This document shows, piece after piece, positions 7,889-15,401 of a stretch of DNA of 64,000 nt. A program made the position numbers and the translations under genes. This DNA is from Amantichitinum ursilacus. Lineage in GTDB: Bacteria > Pseudomonadota > Gammaproteobacteria > Burkholderiales > Chitinibacteraceae. The notes under the pieces are model-generated. The model was not told the DNA's origin. It was given only the letters and a program-made list of their open reading frames with translations, and searched no databases. Location: contig NZ_LAQT01000027.1 of assembly GCF_001294205.1 (NCBI RefSeq), positions 41,007 to 105,006 on the forward strand, read 5' to 3'. Position 1 is the stretch's first letter. Every line of letters begins with the position of its first letter.

Positions 7889-8833
7889 ATGCGCGACTTT
7901 TATCCCGAAATCGAACCGTACAACACGTTTTATTTGCGCGTCGACGCCGTGCACCAACTGTATGTTGAAGAAGTCGGCAATCCAGAGGGCCAGCCGGTGG
8001 TGTTTCTGCACGGCGGCCCGGGCGCGGGCATCTTTCCGGGTGCGCGACGCTTTTTTGATCCGCAACGCTATCGCGTCATCCTGTTTGATCAACGCGGCGC
8101 GGGCCAGTCCACGCCCATGGGCGAGCTGACCGACAACACCACGCAACATCTGATTACCGATATTGAGATGCTGCGCCAGCAACTGGACATCGAACGCTGG
8201 ATTGTGTTTGGCGGCTCCTGGGGTTCCACGCTGGCGCTGGCCTATGCGCAGGCGCATGCCGAACGCGTGGTCAGCCTGGTCTTGCGCGGTATTTTTCTGG
8301 GCCGTCAGGAAGAAGTGGATTGGCTTAACGGCGATGGGGTGGGCGCGTCGTGGATGTTCCCCGAGCGCTGGCAACGTTACCGCGACTTTATCCCGCCCGC
8401 GGAACGCCACGACATGGTCGAAGCCTACTGGCGCAGGCTGACCGACCCCGACGCCGAAGTGCGTTTGCAGGCCGCGCTGGCGTGGGCCAGTTGGGAAGGC
8501 AGCATCACCACGCTGGTCCACGACGCGCACGGCGACGGCGTCTTTGATGCCGCCGACAAGGCCATCAGCCTGGCGCGTGCCGAGGTGCATTACTTTCGCC
8601 ACCAGATGTTTTTGCAGCCCAACCAGCTGCTACGCGATATCGAGCGCATCCGGCATATTCCCGCCGTGATCGTGCACGGCCGCTACGACATGGTGTGCCC
8701 GGCCAAAACCGCGTGGGATCTGGCCAGCGTCTGGCCCGAGGCCAGACTGATCTACACGCAAGCGGGACATAGTTCGGTTGATCCGGAAACCCGATCTGCG
8801 CTGATCGAAGCCATGGACCAACAGCCGCGTTAA
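7889..8833 (+). CDS. pip: Prolyl aminopeptidase (alpha/beta hydrolase, S33)
   Basis: A 314-residue serine peptidase that removes N-terminal proline. The oxyanion loop is HGGPGAG near 41, the nucleophile Ser110 sits in GGSWGS, the acid in VHGRYDMVCP, and the histidine in TQAGHSS. FDQRGAGQSTP is the family signature. The ATG at 7889 (MRDFYPEIEPY) matches the usual family start; a 24-codon upstream extension from 7817 is unlikely. It stands alone, convergent with the esterase gene. Confidence 0.93.
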   Translation: MRDFYPEIEPYNTFYLRVDAVHQLYVEEVGNPEGQPVVFLHGGPGAGIFPGARRFFDPQRYRVILFDQRGAGQSTPMGELTDNTTQHLITDIEMLRQQLDIERWIVFGGSWGSTLALAYAQAHAERVVSLVLRGIFLGRQEEVDWLNGDGVGASWMFPERWQRYRDFIPPAERHDMVEAYWRRLTDPDAEVRLQAALAWASWEGSITTLVHDAHGDGVFDAADKAISLARAEVHYFRHQMFLQPNQLLRDIERIRHIPAVIVHGRYDMVCPAKTAWDLASVWPEARLIYTQAGHSSVDPETRSALIEAMDQQPR

Positions 8834-8984
8834 CGTCGCAGTTGCAACGCGCGGGCATTTGTTTTTTGCTTCTAACAAAACGGGATGCCGATCAGGCGGA
8901 TATGGATGACGACCGCCCATCGTGTTACGTCGGCATCACGGCAAGATCGAAAGGAAGTACCAGGCAAGCGCCTGGCGCCATCGA

Positions 8985-9020
8985 AAAAAATCCACCTCGC
9001 GCAATGCAAGGTGGATTTTT
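8985..9020. terminator. Bidirectional intrinsic terminator
   Basis: AAAAATCCACCT and AGGTGGATTTTT form an 11-12 base-pair stem around a short loop. An A tract on one side and a T tract on the other can stop transcription from both pip and the convergent esterase gene. Confidence 0.85.
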
Positions 9021-9038
9021 ATATTCAGAGCGAGGCGC

Positions 9039-10046
9039 TCAGCGGTCTAACGCCTGCGCCAGAAACGGCAGGCTGATATCCATGCGGTAATCAATGCTGC
9101 TGTGGTTATCGACAAACTCTTCATAGCGATGCGGCACGCCGGCGGCGGTCAGCTTGTTGCGCAGCTGGCGGTGGCCAAAAATCATGTTGTATTGGTCGAG
9201 GGTGCCGCAGTCGATATACAGGCCTTTCAAGCCCTTTAGCGCATCGATATGGCTATCCACCAGCCGGACCGGATCAAACGCCAGCCAGTTGTGCCAGCGC
9301 TCGGCGATCAACTCGCCGGTATCCAGATCCACCGGCAAGCGCAATCCCAGATACTGGTCTGGCGCCGGATCGTAGGTGGCGCCCATGGCCAGCATCATCA
9401 GGGCGTGGATATCGTCATCGGAGGGTTTTTTTGCCGCTTCGAAATAGCGCATAAAGCCTTCGATGCCGCCATGTTTTTCCAGCGTCATCAATGCGGGATA
9501 CACATCCGGCAGATAGACAATATCGAAAGCCATGTCTCCCGAATGGCAGGCTGCGGCGGACCAGATATCGCTGCGCTTGAGCACATGCCACATTGCGCCA
9601 AAACCGCCCGAGCTTTTGCCGAACACGCCCCGCCGCCCCGTACCACCGCAGGCAAATTGCTGTTCGACCGCGGGCAACATTTCATCGATCAGAAAATCTT
9701 CCCAGCGCCCCATCACCGCACTGTTGACGTATTGATTGCCCCCGAGCCGGGTAAAGCAATCCGGAAAGGCGACGACGGCAGGCAGCATTGCGCCACTGGC
9801 GATCAAGCGGTCCAGCCGTTCGGGCGCGCTTTCCCCCAGCCCTTTCCAGTTGGTATGTGCCGGGCCGCCGCCGGTATAACCGACCAGATCCACCAGCAAG
9901 GGCAAGCCACGGCCATCATGCCCGGCAGGCACGTACACATCGACGATACGACGTGGCGCGTCACCCAGAAAGTTATCCGCCAATACCCGGCTGTCGATGT
10001 GCAAACGGTGGACGGTGCCGGTGGCGATGCTGTGGTCTCTGCGCAT
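9039..10046 (-). CDS. Putative esterase, alpha/beta hydrolase fold (esterase D / PF00756-like)
   Basis: A 335-residue cytoplasmic protein; no signal peptide from the chosen start MRRDHSIATG. The nucleophile elbow is GKSSGGFGA, the strand before it is RRGVFGKSS, and the late histidine is in VDNHSSIDYRM. The pattern RIVDVYVPAGHDGRGLPLLV and the DCGTLDQYNM region fit the PF00756 esterase group (acetyl/feruloyl esterases, S-formylglutathione hydrolase). The substrate is unknown. A 31-codon upstream extension is rejected because it is compositionally unlike coding sequence. Confidence 0.78.
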   Translation of the reverse strand: MRRDHSIATGTVHRLHIDSRVLADNFLGDAPRRIVDVYVPAGHDGRGLPLLVDLVGYTGGGPAHTNWKGLGESAPERLDRLIASGAMLPAVVAFPDCFTRLGGNQYVNSAVMGRWEDFLIDEMLPAVEQQFACGGTGRRGVFGKSSGGFGAMWHVLKRSDIWSAAACHSGDMAFDIVYLPDVYPALMTLEKHGGIEGFMRYFEAAKKPSDDDIHALMMLAMGATYDPAPDQYLGLRLPVDLDTGELIAERWHNWLAFDPVRLVDSHIDALKGLKGLYIDCGTLDQYNMIFGHRQLRNKLTAAGVPHRYEEFVDNHSSIDYRMDISLPFLAQALDR

Positions 10047-10148
10047 GATCAGTCTCTGAGATGGGGGGATGAGACTGCATCGTAGAAAGCCAGGCAGCGC
10101 AGGGCAAGCACGAGACCGGGTGGCGGCTGGTCTCGCCAACCGTCGCTG

Positions 10149-11099
10149 CTAGGGCTGCGCCGCCAGCGACTTGGGCACGGGCGTGTTCACCCAGTCGATC
10201 ACCGTTTGCGAGAACGCCTGTGGCTGATCAAACATCACAAAATGAAACGCATCGTCGATGCGCTTAAGCGTCAGGTTGGGCGTGCCGGCATAGGCGCGCT
10301 GGTACAAGGCATCGGCGCGCTCCGCAGCAATGCCATACGCGGCATCCCACGCATACACCACATCGACCGGCGCGGTGATGTGCTTGAGCTCGGGGCGCAA
10401 ATCGACGGTCATGATTTCGAACATGCCATCTGCCACCGTTTTGCGATCAGATTGCAATACCGCCGCCAGCAAGGCGGGCCGCGCCGCGGGCGACTTGACC
10501 AGTTGCGCCATGCCGCCGGTTTGCATCGCCTGATATTGCTGCGGCGTGGCGCTGAGCAAGGTATTGCGGAACGCGGTGGCGGAAGGCGTCACCTGCTCGG
10601 GCGTGGCATCGATATTAAAACGCAGGCTGGAAAACGGCAGCGCGTCGACGATGATCAAACGCCCCACCCGCGCCGGATGCCGCGCGCCCAACATCAACGC
10701 GGTTTCGCCACCCAGCGAATGACCGATGACCACTGGCGCTTGCAGCCCGTTGCGCTGGATGTAATCGGCAATCGCCTCGGCTGCGGGCGCTGCCACTGTA
10801 TCGCCGCCATCGGCCACGGCGGGCTGGCCCGCAAAGCCTGCCAATTGCACCAGATGCAGCCGATGCGTGGCCTTCAATTGTGCCGCCAGATCAGCCCACA
10901 CCGCCCGCGACGACGCCAGCCCCGGAATCAACACCACATCCGGGCCTTGGCCTACAACGGTGACCGAAATGCGCGGGGCACTGGCCGCCGCAGCATTCGG
11001 GGCCGACGCCGCTGCAGGCTGGCTGGCGTCGGCGGCAAATACGGACGCGGATAGCAATGCCGCCGCGCAGATCGTCGCTGTTAACAGGGGGTAGGCCAA
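10149..11099 (-). CDS. Exported alpha/beta hydrolase
   Basis: The start is best placed at TTG 11099: an AGAGG ribosome site lies 9 bases upstream, and the first 25 codons then form a clean signal peptide ending VFAADA. The frame is open to 11222, but that extension has no credible start. The mature enzyme has VLIPGLASSRAVW (oxyanion), GHSLGGETALM (nucleophile elbow) and DDAFHFVMFDQP (histidine). It is a periplasmic hydrolase of unknown substrate. Confidence 0.75.
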   Translation of the reverse strand: MAYPLLTATICAAALLSASVFAADASQPAAASAPNAAAASAPRISVTVVGQGPDVVLIPGLASSRAVWADLAAQLKATHRLHLVQLAGFAGQPAVADGGDTVAAPAAEAIADYIQRNGLQAPVVIGHSLGGETALMLGARHPARVGRLIIVDALPFSSLRFNIDATPEQVTPSATAFRNTLLSATPQQYQAMQTGGMAQLVKSPAARPALLAAVLQSDRKTVADGMFEIMTVDLRPELKHITAPVDVVYAWDAAYGIAAERADALYQRAYAGTPNLTLKRIDDAFHFVMFDQPQAFSQTVIDWVNTPVPKSLAAQP

Positions 11100-11226
11100 G
11101 GCAGGTTTCCTCTTTGGGACGGTTGACTGCCCTGGATTAAAACATGCTGAGTGTGGAGCACGAAGCCGGGAAAGAAGCTGCTGCCGAAATTTGGGAAGAG
11201 CAGGTCTGATTGCTACGGACAATGCT

Positions 11227-11255
11227 CACATGCGGTGTTTCTAACCACAGATGTG
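11227..11255. promoter_or_regulatory. Imperfect inverted repeat upstream of the toxin-antitoxin pair
   Basis: CACATGCGGTG (11227-11237) and CACAGATGTG (11246-11255) form an inverted repeat with CACAT/ATGTG ends and GTG/CAC inner parts. It lies about 60 bases before the antitoxin start and is a plausible site for ribbon-helix-helix autoregulation. Confidence 0.4.
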
Positions 11256-11313
11256 TAATGACTTTGTCGTTACGCAGTGCTAAGGTGTGCGGTCAGATCA
11301 GCAAGGAACCGCC

Positions 11314-11595
11314 ATGCCCACACCCAGCAGCAGCAAACCCAAACGCGACACGCTGAACTTGCGCGTTCCCGCTAATGATCGAAGCTTGATTGACCGGGCC
11401 GCCGCTTCCATGGGCAAAACGCGCACCGACTTCATACTGGACGCAGCTCGGCGCGCCGCTGAAGAGGCATTGCTTGATAGGGCTTTGATGTTGGTCAGCC
11501 CGCAGGCATATAACGAATTCCTGGATTTGCTAGAGGCTCCCGCTGAGCCGAACGACCGGCTGATCCGGACCATGCATACCAAGACGCCGTGGTAG
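11314..11595 (+). CDS. DUF1778 antitoxin (TacA-like)
   Basis: A 93-residue protein. The N-terminal ribbon-helix-helix (KRDTLNLRVPANDRSLIDRA then FILDAARRAAEEAL) binds DNA, and the C-terminal tail (QAYNEFLDLLEAPAEPNDRL) is the toxin-neutralising part in this family. ATG 11314 has AAGGAA upstream. Its stop is 12 bases before the GNAT toxin gene. The pair represses its own promoter in known systems. Confidence 0.9.
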   Translation: MPTPSSSKPKRDTLNLRVPANDRSLIDRAAASMGKTRTDFILDAARRAAEEALLDRALMLVSPQAYNEFLDLLEAPAEPNDRLIRTMHTKTPW

Positions 11596-11607
11596 GTCAG
11601 ACCATCG

Positions 11608-12108
11608 ATGCTGACTAAACCGGCTCCGCTTGACCCAAGGCATGACACCCACGATTTCAGTTGTGGCGAACCTTCACTCGACCTTTGGCTAAAGCGCCGC
11701 GCACTTGCAAATCAAGTGAGCGGCGGCTCCCGCACCTTCGTCGTCTGTGAGGAGAACACAGTAGTCGGCTACTACGCGTTAGCCTCCAGCGCTATCGCAC
11801 CCGATGCGACGCCAGGGAGCTTCCGGCGAAACATGCCCGACCCCATTCCCGTTGTTATCCTGGGGCGCCTGGCAGTGGCAACCCGGTATCACGGCAAAGG
11901 GCTGGGGCGGGCACTGTTTTTCGATGCCGCTTTACGCGTTGCGCACGCTGCCGACACAATCGGAATACGTGGCATGGTTGTGCATGCGCTATCTGAAGAA
12001 GCGAAAGCATTTTATTCAGGGCTGGGTCTACAGGTATCCCCGCTGGATTCGATGACACTGATGACTACCATCGCCACCTTGAAAGCCGCAATTGCCCACC
12101 CAGGATAA
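11608..12108 (+). CDS. GNAT-family toxin (TacT-like)
   Basis: A 166-residue acetyltransferase. The opening FSCGEPSLDLWLKRRALANQ, the strand VVGYYALASSAI, and the acetyl-CoA loop RYHGKGLGRAL are hallmarks of the toxins paired with DUF1778. TacT acetylates the amino group of aminoacyl-tRNA and blocks translation. The conserved C-terminal tyrosine lies in KAFYSGLGL. Gene order, spacing and length all fit a working module. Confidence 0.9.
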   Translation: MLTKPAPLDPRHDTHDFSCGEPSLDLWLKRRALANQVSGGSRTFVVCEENTVVGYYALASSAIAPDATPGSFRRNMPDPIPVVILGRLAVATRYHGKGLGRALFFDAALRVAHAADTIGIRGMVVHALSEEAKAFYSGLGLQVSPLDSMTLMTTIATLKAAIAHPG

Positions 12109-12117
12109 ATCGCCCCA

Positions 12118-13341
12118 CTACCCGCCTGCCTTCCGCCGCTCCGGCAAGCGCCAGGCCAGCACCCCCATCACCGGCAAAAACGCGCACGCCTGGTAAATCG
12201 CATCAATGCCCCAGCGGTCAGCCAGGCCGCCCAGCAAGGCGGCGCTGATGCCGCTGACGCCAAAGATAAAGCCGAAGAACATCCCCGAAATCATGCCGGT
12301 GCGGCCCGGCACCAGTTCTTGCGCAAACACGATGATGGCCGGGAAAGCCGACGACAGCACCACGCCGATGATCACACTCAGCGCCAGCGTGAGCGGCAGG
12401 TTGGCGTAGGGCAATGCCAGCGTAAACGGCAGCGTGCCGAGGATGGACCAGGCGATGACTTTCTTCTGGCCGATGCGATCGACCACCGGGCCGCCCATCA
12501 CCGTGCCGGCTGCGACCGCGGCGAAGAAGACAAACTGGCACAGCTGCGCGTCATGGGTGCTCAGTCCGAAGCGATGCATGATGAAAAATGGATAGAAGTT
12601 GGTAAAGCTGGCCAGGTAGACATATTTGGACAGCAACAGCAGCACCAGCACGATCATCGCATTGCGGATTTGCGTGGCGCTTAAGGCCGGCAGCGCTGCG
12701 GCTTTGGCACGCGCGGCGTGGGCCGGATTGCGCGCGCGTTCACGCAGTACATCGCGATACCAGCGGCTTAAGGCAGTCATGATGACGATGCCAACGACGG
12801 CCGCGATGCCGCCCCACGCCATGCCTTTTTCGCCTTGCGGCAGCACGATAAACGCCGCCGCTAACGGGCCCAGCGCCGAGCCGATATTGCCGCCCACCTG
12901 AAACAACGATTGCGCCACGCCATGCGATCCGCCCGAGGCCAGCCGGGCAATGCGCGATGATTCGGGATGGAAAATCGACGAGCCCAATCCCAGCATGGCC
13001 GCGCCCATCATCAAACCCGCATAGCTGCTCGCAAACGCCAGCAGCATCAGCCCGCAGCCGGACGCCAGCATGGCAAATGGCAGCGCAAACGGCTTGGGAT
13101 GTTTGTCGGTGTAAAAGCCAATAAACGGCTGCAGGATGGACGCGGTGATCTGATACACCAACGCCAGGTAACCAATCTGCGCAAACGACAGATTGAATCC
13201 GCCGCGCAATATCGGATAAGCCGCAGGCAACAGCGCCTGCAGCATGTCGTTAAGCAAATGGCAAAAGCTGACTGCACCCAATACGCGATATTGCGTGGTA
13301 TTAACGCGGGGGACCGGCATGGGGATGGCGGTAGAGGTCAT
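12118..13341 (-). CDS. MFS transporter, fosmidomycin-resistance (Fsr) type
   Basis: About 407 residues with twelve membrane spans. Family landmarks are SFCHLLNDMLQALLPAAYPI at the first helix and FHPESSRIARLASGG at the 4-5 loop. The Fsr group exports fosmidomycin and related small molecules. It converges on the GNAT gene with a 9-base gap and is divergent from an AraC regulator, which probably controls it. Confidence 0.88.
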   Translation of the reverse strand: MTSTAIPMPVPRVNTTQYRVLGAVSFCHLLNDMLQALLPAAYPILRGGFNLSFAQIGYLALVYQITASILQPFIGFYTDKHPKPFALPFAMLASGCGLMLLAFASSYAGLMMGAAMLGLGSSIFHPESSRIARLASGGSHGVAQSLFQVGGNIGSALGPLAAAFIVLPQGEKGMAWGGIAAVVGIVIMTALSRWYRDVLRERARNPAHAARAKAAALPALSATQIRNAMIVLVLLLLSKYVYLASFTNFYPFFIMHRFGLSTHDAQLCQFVFFAAVAAGTVMGGPVVDRIGQKKVIAWSILGTLPFTLALPYANLPLTLALSVIIGVVLSSAFPAIIVFAQELVPGRTGMISGMFFGFIFGVSGISAALLGGLADRWGIDAIYQACAFLPVMGVLAWRLPERRKAGG

Positions 13342-13426
13342 GGCTCACTCGTCATGGCAGGAGTCGATAAAACGCGCTGTGGCAGCGCGGCAGGCTAGGC
13401 ATCGATGCGCTAGTCGTGATACTAGT

Positions 13427-13447
13427 GGCGGGCGGCAATGGCCCGCC
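13427..13447. promoter_or_regulatory. Inverted repeat between fsr-like gene and araC-type gene
   Basis: GGCGGGC and GCCCGCC flank a 7-base loop in the 141-base divergent spacer. It could be an operator for the AraC regulator or simply a hairpin; nothing else distinguishes these. Confidence 0.3.
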
Positions 13448-13482
13448 ATCGACAATGGGCCTACTACTTATGAGTTTCGGCC

Positions 13483-14259
13483 ATGGTGCGTGAAGTCCAT
13501 ATTGAAGACATCGATCACCTCGCCAAGCCGTTGGTGGCGACGGGCAATGACTATGACGATGGCCATCGCATCGCGCCGCACACGCATCGACGCGGCCAGT
13601 TGTTGTCCAGCAGCACCGGCACCGTGGTGGTGACCACCGAGCACGGCGCGTGGGTGATGCCGCCGCAGCGCGGCATCTGGATCCCGCCAGGGTTAACGCA
13701 CGCGGTGCGCTGCATCGGCAGCGTGCGCATGCAAAGCCTGTACCTCAGCCCCGAGCATCTAAGCGATATGCCCGCGCACAACCAGGTGGTGCTGATTACG
13801 CCGTTTATGCGCAGCCTGTTGGCCGAGGCGCTGGATGTGCCGCTGGATTACGCGCCGCACAGCCGCGACGCCGCGCTGATGACGCTGATCGAACACGAAC
13901 TACGCACGATGCCCGCGCTGCCGCTGTCGCTGCCCTACCCGGTCGACGCCCGCATCGCCGAACGTTGCTTTGCCTTTTTGCGCCAGCCCGACGTGCACCA
14001 GACCGCCGAACAATGGAGCGCTGATCTGGACATGAGCGTGCGCTCGTTTACGCGTGCGTTCCGCCGCGAAACCGGGCTCAGCTTTGTGGCATGGCGCCAG
14101 CAAGCCTGTTTACTGGTGGCGCTGCCGCGCCTTGCCGCCGGCGAGCCCGTCACCCACGTTGCGCTTGATCTGGGTTACGACAACCCGGCCTCGTTTACCA
14201 CCATGTTCAAGCGCGTGCTGGGCGCGGCGCCGCGCGATTATTTGCGCCAGATTGGTTAG
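13483..14259 (+). CDS. AraC-family regulator with cupin sensor domain
   Basis: A 258-residue protein. The cupin half is residues 25-110 (HRIAPHTHRRGQLL then PPQRGIWIPPGLTHAV). The double helix-turn-helix is about 160-258 (DLDMSVRSFTRAFRRETGLS and ALDLGYDNPASFTTMFKRVL). This is the typical layout of one-component regulators set divergently from an MFS exporter. The effector is unknown. Confidence 0.9.
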   Translation: MVREVHIEDIDHLAKPLVATGNDYDDGHRIAPHTHRRGQLLSSSTGTVVVTTEHGAWVMPPQRGIWIPPGLTHAVRCIGSVRMQSLYLSPEHLSDMPAHNQVVLITPFMRSLLAEALDVPLDYAPHSRDAALMTLIEHELRTMPALPLSLPYPVDARIAERCFAFLRQPDVHQTAEQWSADLDMSVRSFTRAFRRETGLSFVAWRQQACLLVALPRLAAGEPVTHVALDLGYDNPASFTTMFKRVLGAAPRDYLRQIG

Positions 14260-14369
14260 CGCAAAAAGGTCGGATTTTCTTGCAAACGCAAATACGGGCC
14301 GCGTTGAATTACACCCGCGCGCCGCGTAGGGTCGGGCCTCTCATTTTTTTGCGCGAGTAGGCATTTTCC

Positions 14370-15029
14370 ATGGACACGTATGGCCTGAAAGGCGACTCAG
14401 CTTTTATGCGGGAATTGCGTTCTTTGGCGGGTCAGAATCTGCATGACGTTCGGGGCTATACCGATGCACAACTCTTCGACCTTTTGCAGGTGGAGCGCTA
14501 TGCAAACGAGTTCTGGCAACGCAAAGCCACCTTGCTGTTTGATGGCGAATATCTGCATTGGAATGAGGCCGGGCACAGTCGGAAGTGGCAGGCGTGGTCT
14601 GGCCGCAAAGGCTATTGGTCGCCCGTTTTCCAGGATCTGCGCGACAAAGGGCCAATACCCGCCGGGTTTTATGAAGTCAGGCAAAACGAATTCATGCGTT
14701 GGGAGGACACCGCGTTCTTTAACCGCGCAGCGTGCATTTTGAATATCGTCAAAATCAAGTGGGGCAGATGGCCCGGATGCACGCCTGCATGGGGTCGGCA
14801 GCGTGTGGGCCTTATCCCGAAACCGATGACTGATACACGTAGCCGCAGCGGTTTCACGATACATGGCGGCACGACGCCCGGTTCGGCCGGGTGCGTTGAT
14901 CTCACCTCGAACATGAGCGCTTTCGCGGATGAATTTACAGTGTTTGGTAAAGACCTGTTGTTAGAGGTGCGCTACAAATATCTGTCCGCAGGCGCGGGTT
15001 ATCACCACAGCCAACTGGAACGTCCGTGA
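14370..15029 (+). CDS. Tlde1/DUF2778-like peptidoglycan-targeting effector
   Basis: A 219-residue protein without a signal peptide. LFDGEYLHWNEAG and GPIPAGFYEV resemble the start of the L,D-transpeptidase-like DUF2778 fold. HGGTTPGSAGC at 165-175 carries the catalytic histidine and cysteine (H-x-G...S-x-G-C). Tlde1 proteins are type VI secretion effectors that cut or exchange peptidoglycan cross-links in rival cells. The stop overlaps the start of a small membrane gene (GTGA), as for an effector-immunity pair. No type VI structural gene, VgrG or PAAR is in the window, so delivery is inferred. Confidence 0.7.
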   Translation: MDTYGLKGDSAFMRELRSLAGQNLHDVRGYTDAQLFDLLQVERYANEFWQRKATLLFDGEYLHWNEAGHSRKWQAWSGRKGYWSPVFQDLRDKGPIPAGFYEVRQNEFMRWEDTAFFNRAACILNIVKIKWGRWPGCTPAWGRQRVGLIPKPMTDTRSRSGFTIHGGTTPGSAGCVDLTSNMSAFADEFTVFGKDLLLEVRYKYLSAGAGYHHSQLERP

Positions 15030-15313
15030 CCGCAAAACCGTGCCGACTGCTGCGCCTGTTGCTCACCTTGGTGCTGCTTTTCATGATGTGCGCCAGTTGC
15101 GTGGATTTGCTGGGCTGGAACGATGCCCCCGCGCATCCCGTCTGGTTTTACCAAGGGCGTTCCGCCCTCGCCTTTTATGTCGAAAACATCTTGCTACTGG
15201 CCGTATGCAGCTGTGCCTATGTAGCGTTGTGGCGCAGGCAGCGGCCTGGTCTGCGCTTTGCGTGGGCGATGCCTTTGCTGGTTTATCTGGCTTGGGCACA
15301 GTGGAACGCTTGA
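15026..15313 (+). CDS. Small membrane protein, candidate immunity partner
   Basis: A 95-residue protein starting at GTG, overlapping the effector stop by 4 bases. It has three hydrophobic stretches (about 8-29, 48-70, 77-93) and a Cys-rich first segment (MMCASC) that could also be read as a poor lipobox. A small envelope protein translationally coupled to a peptidoglycan-active toxin is a natural immunity candidate. I do not recognise the family. Confidence 0.55.
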   Translation: MTAKPCRLLRLLLTLVLLFMMCASCVDLLGWNDAPAHPVWFYQGRSALAFYVENILLLAVCSCAYVALWRRQRPGLRFAWAMPLLVYLAWAQWNA

Positions 15314-15401
15314 TACGGTCAGCAAGATGCGCCGCCCGCCACGTGCAAACCGCAATGGCCGCGCTGCGGTGGCCCAGTCCCGCCCATGTATACTTCGGGG
15401 C

